Shown here piece by piece: positions 8,201-14,735 of a DNA stretch of 15,736 nucleotides; position 1 is the first letter of the stretch; each line of letters starts with the position of its first letter. The stretch lies in assembly GCA_008501785.1 (NCBI GenBank), contig QQUD01000105.1, forward strand, positions 1 to 15,736, written 5' to 3'. Position numbers and translations under genes: made by a program. Below the pieces are notes generated by a model. It ran no database searches, was not told the DNA's origin, and was given only the letters and a program-made list of their open reading frames with translations. This stretch comes from Chloroflexota bacterium (GTDB lineage: Bacteria > Chloroflexota > Anaerolineae > Promineifilales > Promineifilaceae).

Positions 8201-8519
8201 CGATCACCGCTTACCGATCACCCTCCTCTGGCAATCTACCACCGAAACCACCACCAGTTACCGCATCTTCGTCCACCTGATTGACACCAACGGCAACCTC
8301 ATCGCCCAATCCGATGGCGAACCAGCCAATTGGACCCGCCCCACCACTGGCTGGACCCCTGGCGAGTACATCATCGACTCTCACACCATCCCCCTCCCCG
8401 ACTCGCTGCCAGACGGACCACTGACGCTGCGCATTGGACTTTATGATCCGGCTACAAACGGCCGTTTAACAACAGATTTTGGCGATAAAATCGAAATCCC
8501 CCTCAATATCAATCCATAA
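5256..8519 (+). CDS. large polytopic membrane protein, PF10131-like (GT-C-type fold suspected)
   Basis: The longest frame gives 1,087 aa from GTG at 5256. No start has a good Shine-Dalgarno, and Met30 (ATG at 5343), just ahead of MAWKKWLRES and the first hydrophobic stretch, is at least as likely. About ten membrane segments occupy residues 41-450, then comes an outside domain (about 455-595), two more membrane segments (about 600-620 and 650-670), and a long beta-rich outside region to the end. The first loop THDGHLHYHR (Asp68), then DLAYGYGYPFFVYREP, resembles the 6-pyruvoyl-tetrahydropterin-synthase-related membrane family (PF10131), which looks like GT-C glycosyltransferases. That family link is from memory, and catalysis is inferred. 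Two 28-residue low-complexity inserts (411-438 and about 621-649) are encoded by 7-bp repeats, each directly before a membrane segment. Nine exact ACGGCCGT palindromes lie inside. It is divergent from the PGDH fusion. Confidence 0.75.
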   Translation: MEYNRFILRGDSSWMRIGHTWVKPLNLVLMAWKKWLRESGQPLLLITLLGIPLLTPLMRITAVTCTHDGHLHYHRVAAMRHAWENGLTFTRWLPDLAYGYGYPFFVYREPTPLYAVLGPHLMGIPLPAATNIFYALTILACGWFMFLWVRDVLGTQAGIVSAVAYMSAPYVLVDALIRGNSPESLALPLFPLILWAGRRWLLTSSRMYFIVGVFSLAFLSLSHNISTLIFTPTLLVYLAALAWHHHISFKTTLLRLGLLFALGLGMTIFYTAGALLEMDQVTLEQSTVTRNNDFHYNFTTLGEIFSAVPTEDPLLVNPPLPFRLGWVPTSLAALGIILALATRHSPLTTERRLHVWLMVAGTAVYLFMSLPLSQFVWENVPLIDFAQFPWRFVGRAALPVAVLAGVPFAELTKNNKQKTENEKRITARRLPLTAYRLLFLLAIGLLVVETLPNLYPNVCKEEGFPTINTVHNYERETGLVGVDPEGSYFPRTVDKRPKGSALEVDFQNGRIPQRFDETALPAGATVNAITYHKQGATIELTTPEPFTARYLTFDFPGWVAFVDETAVSITPSTPEGLITFPVPAGTHTIEIRWQSTRLRTTLVIFSLFSLLGVVGVVSIQSLTINNQQLTINNQHKTENGKRKTDYRLLFFLGLGLIAFKFLIIDKFDTPLRRFNAPSVKQAVVLNGGEMRLDGFNVSADVVESGETFDIDMAWTAVSSPTLDYQTNVWLVGPDGLNWSDLNTFRTRQYEDAARTRFWLPGQWGWDSREVAVLSGTPPGSYNIVLTLFDRETLQPVTLSDAANSVVGPTAVIGQITVTESQQVPAFSPQTKVETAVPDTGLTLLGFNQDRDAAQPGDIVFITLFWERHNTAQANNFELQLFNQQGESVKTWQLPLTREDWEISNWQIGERLRGQYLLRLPAGLASGKHQFMLQGGIALGVVDVTAPDRVFEAVEMETAVSTPFHDQNTPITTLTGYTLSPITDHRLPITLLWQSTTETTTSYRIFVHLIDTNGNLIAQSDGEPANWTRPTTGWTPGEYIIDSHTIPLPDSLPDGPLTLRIGLYDPATNGRLTTDFGDKIEIPLNINP
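6271..6305 (+). repeat. 7-bp tandem array (CACTCGC/CACTCAC units)
   Basis: Five consecutive units: CACTCGC twice, CACTCAC twice, then CACTGAA. It is read as a polar loop (ATRHSPLTTERR) between two membrane segments of the large membrane protein. Confidence 0.75.
6486..6569 (+). repeat. 12-unit heptamer array inside the membrane-protein gene
   Basis: Twelve consecutive 7-bp units fill 84 bases: TTAACAA, AAAACAA and TAAACAA, then AAAACGG-type units, then ATTACCG, CTCGCCG, CTTACCG three times and TTTACTG. Twelve units equal 28 codons, so the frame is kept. The product is a basic, Asn/Lys-rich stretch (residues 411-438) placed before the segment LLFLLAIGLL. Confidence 0.85.
7118..7201 (+). repeat. 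second 12-unit heptamer array in the same gene
   Basis: Units ATTAACA and ATCAACA (six), then AAAACGG (four), then ATTACCG and ATTACTT make 84 bases, the same length and the same order of unit types as the array at 6486-6569. It is read as TINNQQLTINNQHKTENGK and a few more residues, directly before LLFFLGLGLIAF. Confidence 0.87.
8189..8223 (+). repeat. heptamer array (ATCACCG units)
   Basis: ATCACCG three times, CTTACCG, then ATCACCC. It encodes the stretch SPITDHRLPIT in the C-terminal outside region of the membrane protein. Confidence 0.75.
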
Positions 8520-8527
8520 CCCAAAAT

Positions 8528-8548
8528 CCGCTAATTGCTGACCGCTAA
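8528..8548 (+). repeat. short heptamer array after the membrane-protein stop
   Basis: CCGCTAA, TTGCTGA and CCGCTAA follow one another, starting nine bases after the stop codon. At three units this is the weakest array. Confidence 0.45.
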
Positions 8549-8706
8549 CACCTTCTCCACTTACATTCCTCATACACAAATCCAACATATCTCTAACACC
8601 CAATATACATTCTTCTAACACAAATTTATAGAATAGTAAGCATCAACTTAAACAAACATTTATTGAGATGGCAGGCACTTGCACGAAAGACACCAGACAT
8701 TTTGCG

Positions 8707-8737
8707 CAAGCGCTTGTTAACTAAAAGTAGTTAGGAG
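8707..8737 (+). promoter_or_regulatory. palindrome, small hairpin and Shine-Dalgarno upstream of hsp20
   Basis: CAAGCGCTTG (8707-8716) is a perfect 10-bp palindrome. AACTA (8719-8723) pairs with TAGTT (8728-8732) over AAAG, and AGGAG (8733-8737) follows at once, ten bases before the ATG. The palindrome could be an operator. The hairpin abutting the ribosome site could modulate translation, but it does not visibly sequester AGGAG. Confidence 0.35.
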
Positions 8738-8747
8738 ACACAAGAAA

Positions 8748-9173
8748 ATGACAAAAATCGTACGTTGGAGTCCATTCCACAACACATTATTTGATGAAGT
8801 AGACAAATTCTTTGCACCCAGCACACAAAACCGTCCAACCCGCACCTGGGGAATTGCCATTGACGTGGCCGAAAATGATAACGCATACATTTTAAAAGCA
8901 ACGGTTCCTGGCATTAACGCAGACGAGCTGGAAATCACATTAGAAAACAAAGTGTTGACCCTCAAAGGCGAAATCAAGAAAGATGAAGATTTTGAGAACA
9001 GCCAATACCATGTCCGTGAACGTCGGCATGGCGAATTCAGCCGCAGCATCCGCTTCCCGGTTGATGTCGACAGCGAAGCTGTGACCGCATCCTACGAAAA
9101 CGGAATTCTTACACTGTCTGTTCCAAAAGCTGAAGCTGTCAAACCAAAACGAATTGAAGTTAAAGTAAGCTAA
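8748..9173 (+). CDS. Hsp20 / alpha-crystallin small heat-shock protein
   Basis: This 141-aa protein has a short N-terminal arm (1-38) and then an alpha-crystallin domain (about 40-130): AIDVAENDNAYILKATVPG, LTLKGE, and the signature ASYENGILTLSVPK. The tail RIEVKVS contains an I-x-V motif that usually docks on neighbouring subunits in the oligomer. Such proteins bind unfolding clients without ATP in the cytoplasm and pass them to Hsp70. Length is normal for bacteria. AGGAG ten bases upstream supports the start. It stands alone: a 228-base gap precedes it and a strong terminator follows, so it is probably a single-gene unit. It contains no ACGGCCGT copy. Confidence 0.95.
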   Translation: MTKIVRWSPFHNTLFDEVDKFFAPSTQNRPTRTWGIAIDVAENDNAYILKATVPGINADELEITLENKVLTLKGEIKKDEDFENSQYHVRERRHGEFSRSIRFPVDVDSEAVTASYENGILTLSVPKAEAVKPKRIEVKVS

Positions 9174-9197
9174 CCTTCAAAAACAGAATCAATTCCT

Positions 9198-9230
9198 AAA
9201 GGGCGCTGATAAAAATCAGCGCCCTTTTTT
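9198..9230 (+). terminator. Rho-independent terminator of hsp20
   Basis: GGGCGCTGAT (9201-9210) pairs perfectly with ATCAGCGCCC (9215-9224) over a 4-base A loop, followed by six T residues. A upstream and T downstream extend the stem, so it may also work on the minus strand. Confidence 0.93.
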
Positions 9231-9289
9231 GATCTCGTACCCATCATAAATACACATTACCTCCAAATTTTATTTTGACAAGTGACCGA

Positions 9290-9305
9290 AGAACCATAAG
9301 GTTCT
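9290..9305 (+). repeat. small inverted repeat upstream of the hybrid kinase
   Basis: AGAACC and GGTTCT flank ATAA. It lies about 125 bases before the kinase start and ten bases after a TTGACA (9275-9280) that has no well-spaced -10 box. It may be an operator or leader hairpin. Confidence 0.3.
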
Positions 9306-9429
9306 GTTATATCTTCAAGTATACTTTCTGTGATTTCAAACTTTTTGAGTCCCTTACTTTCTGATTTCTGTACAAACAACGACCACCTCAAAATGGAAAA
9401 TCCAAATTTTTGGCTATCTGGAGAACACC

Positions 9430-12141
9430 ATGATTGATGAGAAAAACAATCACGCCTCCGCGAAAAAGAATAACAGCAGCATTCAAACACCAACCTTTAA
9501 CGAAATAAAAAATCAACTACTTCAACACCAGGCCATTATTAACAGTGTCTCTGATGCAATTATTACAACAGATTTAGCGTACAACATTCAAACGTGGAAT
9601 AAGGCTGCAGAAAAAATTTATGGATGGGCGGCACATGAGGTCATTGGTAACAGTATGGGGGAAATTGTCCCTACTGGGTATTTAGGTAATGATAATGCAG
9701 AAAATGTTAACGCATTATTCCAAAAACAAGGCTTTTGGCAAGGTGATGTGATCCAGACAACAAGAACTGGAGAAAATTTGTTCATCCATGCCTCTGTAAA
9801 CTTAATTGTAGACACGAACAATAACCCAACGAGTGTCGTTGCTGTAAATCGAGATATAACAGACTTCAAAAAAAATGAACGCGCTTTACAAAATTGTGAA
9901 AATCAATCCCGCACACTCATAAATGCAGTTAATCACACTTTGTTTTTGATGAAGCCTGATGGAACCATTATGATTTCCAATGAAGCATTGGCAGGTCAAT
10001 TTAGCAAGTCTGCCAATGAATTGGTTGGCGCAAATGTTTTTGATCTTCTTCCTGATGAGGTCGCAAATCATCGTAGAAAATTTGCCAAAAAAGCGATAGA
10101 ACGTGGGAAAACCAGTTTCTTTGTGGATAAACGCGCAGACCGAGAATTTGAAAATCAAATTCGCCCGCTCAAGAATGATGTGGGTGACATTACTCATTTA
10201 GCCGTTTTTTCTCAAGATATTACCGAAAAAAACAAAATCAAACGTGCATTAAAACGAAGCGAGCAGCAATTTCGAACTGTGTTAGAAACTGTTCAAATGA
10301 TCGGATTGATGTTGGACGCTGAGGGGAATATCACATTTTGCAATGATTATTTACTTAGTTTAACGAATTGGCAGAGAGAAGAGGTCATCGGTCAAAATTG
10401 GTTTAATACTTTTTTGCCTACAAAGGTGCAAGCGGGTGTTTCCAGAATTTTCCAGAAGACCTTCGAAAGTGGTGAATTTCCACCTTATTATGAAAATAAA
10501 ATTATAACAAGAGATGGAAAGGAGCGATTAATTGGCTGGAATAATACGGCGTTATGGGATAATAACGGCCGTGTTATTGGTGTCACCAGCATTGGTCAAG
10601 ACATTACCGAACAACGCCAAAAGGAAGACGAGTTACGCCGGTTAACTCGTGCCATCGAACAAAGTCCGGTTTCTGTTATGGTTACAGATTTGAAGGGCAA
10701 TATTGAATATGTCAATCCAAAATTTACCGAAGTAACAGGGTATACGTATGCTGAAGCGGTGGGGAACAATCCGCGAATGTTGAACTCCGGCGAACAAGAT
10801 GAACAATTTTATCTAGAATTGTGGAACACGATTTCGAGTGGCCAATCCTGGCATGGAGAGTTTTTAAACAAGCGCAAAAATGGAGAGCCTTTTTGGGAAG
10901 CAGCTTCTATATCACCTAATTTTGACACAAACGGCCGTATCACCAGCTATGTTGCTGTCAAAGAAGAAATTACCGAACAAAGAAAAATGCAGGATCGACT
11001 AAGGCAGCAGGAAAGGTTAGCCGCAGTTGGGCAGCTTGCGGCGGGCATTGCACACGACTTCAATAATATTTTGACCGTGATCCTTTTATATGGTGAACTG
11101 TTACAAAAATCGCCGGAACTCACATCTAAACAACAACCCAAAGTACAAACCATTATTAAACAATCGCAGCGAGCAACTGAACTAATCGAACAAATACTCG
11201 ACTTTAGCCATCAATCTGTGTTGAAACGTGAAGCATTGGATCTACTCCCGTTAGTACAAGATATGGTAAAAATGTTAGAACGCACATTACCAGAAAACCT
11301 TAGGTTACAACTCAACTATCACGAAAAACAATTCCCTATCCTTGCAGATAGGACAAGGATGCAACAGGTTTTGATGAATTTGTGCGTAAATGCCAGAGAT
11401 TCAATGCCAAATGGTGGGAGTTTAGAGATTGGGTTAGCGAGTCACTCAATTGTTAATAATGCGGACTCACCACCCCACCTATTACCGCCAGGAGATTGGA
11501 TTAAACTAAGCGTTGAAGATACAGGTTCGGGCATTGATGAGGATGTATTGCCTCATATTTTTGAGCCATTCTTTACGACAAAGGCACCCGGCCATGGAAA
11601 TGGACTGGGGCTGGCGCAAGTTTATGGCATTATCAAACAACATGATGGTGATATTGATGTAACCAGCCAGCCAAATGCAGGAACTCAATTTTCAATATTT
11701 TTACCCCTTTTGCATTCAATGCATGATAATCCAAATTTGCCTACCCAGAAAGGCTTGCCAAGGGGCCAGGGTGAAACCATCTTGATTGTGGAAGATGACC
11801 GGATGACACGCCAATCTTTGGTGGACACGTTAGAACATTTAAACTATACACCTATTTCGGCTGAAAACGGCCGTATTGCCCTCGACCGGCTCGATAAACC
11901 CGACCATTCCATTCAATTGATTCTTAGCGATGTTGTCATGCCCGAAATTGGGGGAATTGCTTTGCTAAAAATTCTACACAGTCGAGGTAATACAATCCCT
12001 ATTATTTTAATCACAGGACATCTACTCAGTGACGAGTTGGATGTTTCAAAAATGAAAGGGCTGCACAGCTTCATTTCAAAACCACCCAAGCTAGAAGTAA
12101 TTGCTGAAACAATCCAATCTGCACTCAAAACGGTTTCTTGA
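9430..12141 (+). CDS. soluble hybrid sensor histidine kinase (PAS x4, HisKA, HATPase, REC)
   Basis: This 903-aa protein has no membrane segment, so it should sense a cytoplasmic signal. Four PAS/PAC units lie at about 30-150, 160-272, 280-395 and 408-525; each ends in a DIT(E/D)- or EITE-type PAC tail. The kinase core follows: the H-box AAGIAHDFNN with the phospho-accepting His542, an N-box MNLCVNARDSMPNGG (Asn654), the G1 box DTGSGID, the F box FEPFFTTK and the G2 box GNGLGLAQVYG. A C-terminal receiver has VEDD (787-790), phospho-accepting Asp834 in LSDVVMP, and Lys884. The receiver suggests an internal relay to an unseen phosphotransfer protein; no partner regulator is adjacent. The ATG has GGAG about seven bases upstream. 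Three ACGGCCGT copies are all read as N-G-R. The gene end is 19 bases from a convergent gene with no terminator between. Confidence 0.95.
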   Translation: MIDEKNNHASAKKNNSSIQTPTFNEIKNQLLQHQAIINSVSDAIITTDLAYNIQTWNKAAEKIYGWAAHEVIGNSMGEIVPTGYLGNDNAENVNALFQKQGFWQGDVIQTTRTGENLFIHASVNLIVDTNNNPTSVVAVNRDITDFKKNERALQNCENQSRTLINAVNHTLFLMKPDGTIMISNEALAGQFSKSANELVGANVFDLLPDEVANHRRKFAKKAIERGKTSFFVDKRADREFENQIRPLKNDVGDITHLAVFSQDITEKNKIKRALKRSEQQFRTVLETVQMIGLMLDAEGNITFCNDYLLSLTNWQREEVIGQNWFNTFLPTKVQAGVSRIFQKTFESGEFPPYYENKIITRDGKERLIGWNNTALWDNNGRVIGVTSIGQDITEQRQKEDELRRLTRAIEQSPVSVMVTDLKGNIEYVNPKFTEVTGYTYAEAVGNNPRMLNSGEQDEQFYLELWNTISSGQSWHGEFLNKRKNGEPFWEAASISPNFDTNGRITSYVAVKEEITEQRKMQDRLRQQERLAAVGQLAAGIAHDFNNILTVILLYGELLQKSPELTSKQQPKVQTIIKQSQRATELIEQILDFSHQSVLKREALDLLPLVQDMVKMLERTLPENLRLQLNYHEKQFPILADRTRMQQVLMNLCVNARDSMPNGGSLEIGLASHSIVNNADSPPHLLPPGDWIKLSVEDTGSGIDEDVLPHIFEPFFTTKAPGHGNGLGLAQVYGIIKQHDGDIDVTSQPNAGTQFSIFLPLLHSMHDNPNLPTQKGLPRGQGETILIVEDDRMTRQSLVDTLEHLNYTPISAENGRIALDRLDKPDHSIQLILSDVVMPEIGGIALLKILHSRGNTIPIILITGHLLSDELDVSKMKGLHSFISKPPKLEVIAETIQSALKTVS

Positions 12142-12160
12142 TGAAACAATGTGCATCATT

Positions 12161-13003
12161 TTATTCTCTGATAATCATGGGCAATGTCAATTTGAATGCG
12201 GGGGTTGGGGTAAGCGTTGGGGTGGGAGATGACGTAATTGTCAGGGGGCCAAACGTACCTATCATTAACTCCACATAAGATAATCGGATTCTGGATTTCC
12301 CTTGACTCGAATTATCTCCTAAAAACACGAAATTAGGTTGTTCATAAGGGTCTGCTGGTGCACCAACGGGTGGTACCCAAGCCGTATAATCCCGAACAGG
12401 TCCATCGAGAAGGTAAACACCCTCCGCTCTGAGCACATAACGACCACCTATTATCTCAAGTGTATAGTCGGTTAACTCGGCAGTGGCGTCAAAATTGACG
12501 CTTTCTGCAAATGAAAACAAATTGGTTGTGCCCCCCTCCTGTGCTGATATTTTTCCTTCCCAAAAGGCAAGTTCGATCCCCTGTAAATCCTCGCCCAATA
12601 AAATAACACTGAATCCTGCACGATTATCCACATCATGCGTCTCTGATATCACCTGCGCTGTAAAATTCAGTTGAAATCCCATTATAGGCTCCAGCGTAGG
12701 AACCAGCGTTGTCGTGATGCCATAACCAGCATAATCTAAAATATTGGCTGTCGAGTCCAACGTTGTCGCCCCATTCGAAAACGTCTGCGTCACCTGTGAA
12801 AAGGGGATGCCTTCCGTTTCATACGCCATATCCTGCTCATTTGGCGTTCCACCGAGTGCTCCATCATAAAATACGATACTCGTTCTTGGGTTCCAGGCAC
12901 CTAATGAGGATGTTGATGCCAATGAATAGAAGATGAAAATAGCAATAAAACTGGAAATAGAGACAGCAAACAGCAAGGCAACGCCAATTTTTTTATGAAA
13001 CAT
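12161..13003 (-). CDS. secreted anchor-domain protein with Thr/Pro linker and LPMIIR-type C-terminus
   Basis: I place the start at the ATG 13003-13001 (280 aa) because it is followed by a basic MFHKK and a hydrophobic stretch (VALLFAVSISSFIAIFIFYS) typical of a signal peptide or anchor. The frame stays open upstream to 13060, but those 19 residues are not signal-like and would include an ACGGCCGT copy. The body is beta-rich: SIVFYDGALGGTPNEQ, then ILLGEDLQGIELAFWEG. It recalls the choice-of-anchor Y type of lectin-like domains, a tentative family call. The end is a linker TSSPTPTLTPTP, then KLTLPMIIRE. A linker plus an LPLI(V/I)R-like tail is common in secreted proteins of Chloroflexota, from memory, and may be a cell-surface sorting signal. 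No sortase LPXTG or trailing membrane helix is present. Confidence 0.7.
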   Translation of the reverse strand: MFHKKIGVALLFAVSISSFIAIFIFYSLASTSSLGAWNPRTSIVFYDGALGGTPNEQDMAYETEGIPFSQVTQTFSNGATTLDSTANILDYAGYGITTTLVPTLEPIMGFQLNFTAQVISETHDVDNRAGFSVILLGEDLQGIELAFWEGKISAQEGGTTNLFSFAESVNFDATAELTDYTLEIIGGRYVLRAEGVYLLDGPVRDYTAWVPPVGAPADPYEQPNFVFLGDNSSQGKSRIRLSYVELMIGTFGPLTITSSPTPTLTPTPAFKLTLPMIIRE

Positions 13004-13061
13004 GATTGGTATTCTCGTTTTGTAGCAGTTGTTTTTGAATACGGCCGTTTCCGACCACACT

Positions 13062-14666
13062 CTACCGACGATATACCACTTTACTTGAAAAAATGGTTAC
13101 GTCAATCTGCGTATCGAGAATTGCGGCTGGCTCAATCTCAAACAAATCTTGTGACACCACAATCAAATCAGCCCATTTCCCCGGCGTAATCGACCCTTGT
13201 ACATTTTGTTTCCCGGCCACAATCGCAGGCCCCATTGTGTAGGCATAAATCACTTCGGCCATATTCATCTTTTCGTTTGCATACCAGCCGCCAGCCGGGT
13301 TACCATCGGTGTCTTGTCGCGATATGGCCGCGTAAATCCCCAACATCGGGTCATACGGAGCCACCGGTGCATCCGAGCCAAACGCCAAAATCGCGCCATT
13401 GTCCAGCAACGAGCGAAACGCATAGGTTAACTGCGCTCGCTCGCCCCACACCTTGTCTGCTGTCGCCCAATCCGTAATCAAATGCACAGGCTGCATCGAC
13501 GCCACAATACGCGCATCGTTCAATTTAGCCACATCATTTGGGTGCAGCAGCTGCGCATGTTCAATACGGTGCGGCAGCTGCACAGTAGCCGCGCCAGGCG
13601 TCGATAAATGCTCCTGAAACACGTCTAGCACCTCACGCACCGCCCGATCCCCAATCGCATGCACAGACAGCGGGAAACCTGCCTGCCCCGCCTGCACCGC
13701 TAACTGCCACAACTCTTCCACTGAAGTTACAGAAATACCTGTGTTCTCAGGCTCGCCCGCAAAAGGCTCCAACATAAACGCAGTGCGCGACCCCATTGTG
13801 CCATCCGCAAACGCTTTAACGTGGCCCAACCACAGCCGGTCATCACCAAATCCGGGCTGCAACCCCACCACACCAGCCTCAGGTAAAAAGTCAGAAGCGA
13901 TGTGCATGTGAACACGTAATTCCAATGCGTTGGTTCGGTTAAGTGCCTGCCACAGTCGAAAACTTTGTGGTCCTTCATTTTCTACGCGCAGATCGTGAAC
14001 GGCCGTTATCCCCACCCGGTGCATTTCTGCAATCGTCGATTGCATCCATTTCAGCAGAGTCGCTTCATCTGGTTTGGGAATGTGTCGCTCAACCAGCGCC
14101 AACGCATTCCATTCGCGCAAAATGCCATTGGGATTGCCATTTTCATCGCGCTCAATCGTGCACTCTGGCGGATTGGCCGTTTCGCGTGTGACGTTGGCAA
14201 TATTCAGCGCCGCGCTGTTCACCCACCACGTATGCATATCCATCCGCGCCAGCGCCACCGGCGTATCTGGCGCAATCCGATCCAAATGTGCCGCAATCGG
14301 CTGCACGCCATCCCACAAGTTCTCATCCCAGCCCCAACCCAGCACCCACTGACCCGGCTCGGCAGCGTGAACGGCCGTTTCCACCTTAGCCAACACCGCA
14401 TCAAAATCATGCATCCCAAACACGCTCACCTGCTGCCGCCGCACCGCCACCTGCAAAAAGTGAATGTGTGCATCCGTAAAACCGGGCAGCACCAGCCGCC
14501 CCCCCACATCCATCGTTTCTGTTTCAGGACCAGCCAGCGCCAGCATCTCGTCATTTGTGCCCACTGCCAAAATCTTGCCATTCCGCACCGCCACCGCCTC
14601 CACCCATAGGTGATTGGTATCAACTGTGTAAATACGGCCGTTTGTGAGAATTAGGTCTGCTTGCAT
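13062..14666 (-). CDS. amidohydrolase family 3 protein (YtcJ-like metal-dependent hydrolase)
   Basis: This 534-aa protein has the composite beta-sandwich plus TIM-barrel layout of amidohydrolase family 3. ADLILTNGRIYTVD opens the N-terminal sandwich, LPGFTDAHIHF carries the metal HxH (His67, His69), HVKAFADGTMGSR has Lys284, HAIGDRAV has His336, RIEHAQLL has His370, and FGSDAPVAPYDP has Asp432. Family members hydrolyse C-N bonds in amides, formamides or cyclic amides; the substrate here cannot be told. The length is normal and no signal peptide is seen, so it should be cytoplasmic. AGGAGG five bases before the ATG supports the start. It follows aroE by 69 bases on the same strand and precedes the secreted-protein gene by 58 bases, so co-transcription is possible. 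Three ACGGCCGT copies lie inside, including one at residues 9-11. Confidence 0.93.
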   Translation of the reverse strand: MQADLILTNGRIYTVDTNHLWVEAVAVRNGKILAVGTNDEMLALAGPETETMDVGGRLVLPGFTDAHIHFLQVAVRRQQVSVFGMHDFDAVLAKVETAVHAAEPGQWVLGWGWDENLWDGVQPIAAHLDRIAPDTPVALARMDMHTWWVNSAALNIANVTRETANPPECTIERDENGNPNGILREWNALALVERHIPKPDEATLLKWMQSTIAEMHRVGITAVHDLRVENEGPQSFRLWQALNRTNALELRVHMHIASDFLPEAGVVGLQPGFGDDRLWLGHVKAFADGTMGSRTAFMLEPFAGEPENTGISVTSVEELWQLAVQAGQAGFPLSVHAIGDRAVREVLDVFQEHLSTPGAATVQLPHRIEHAQLLHPNDVAKLNDARIVASMQPVHLITDWATADKVWGERAQLTYAFRSLLDNGAILAFGSDAPVAPYDPMLGIYAAISRQDTDGNPAGGWYANEKMNMAEVIYAYTMGPAIVAGKQNVQGSITPGKWADLIVVSQDLFEIEPAAILDTQIDVTIFSSKVVYRR

Positions 14667-14683
14667 GGGTTCCTCCTAGGGAA

Positions 14684-14725
14684 AGCTGTCAGTTGATAGC
14701 TGTCAGCAATCAGCCGTCAGCTATC
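14684..14725. repeat. intergenic heptamer array between aroE and the amidohydrolase
   Basis: Six units: AGCTGTC, AGTTGAT, AGCTGTC, AGCAATC, AGCCGTC and AGCTATC. It fills most of the 69-base gap and lies only seven bases beyond the amidohydrolase Shine-Dalgarno, inside any shared transcript. Confidence 0.85.
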
Positions 14726-14735
14726 AGATATTGGT

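Noticed and set aside
10700..10800. LOV photoreceptor domain in the fourth PAS of the hybrid kinase
   Set aside because: The region reads GNNPRMLNSG, lacking the flavin-binding NCRFLQ cysteine motif; it is an ordinary PAS.
12142..12160. Terminator between the convergent kinase and secreted-protein genes
   Set aside because: Only 19 bases, with no stem or T-tract visible.
13004..13060. N-terminal extension of the secreted protein by 19 residues
   Set aside because: The added residues precede the signal peptide, and part is explained by the dispersed palindrome at 13041; a start at 13003 is more natural.
13965..14609. 214-codon plus-strand frame
   Set aside because: It is antisense to the amidohydrolase, rich in His/Arg/Pro as expected of a shadow frame, with no motif.
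14684..14725. Possible CRISPR array
   Set aside because: Units are only 7 bp and directly abutting, without unique spacers; no cas genes are present.
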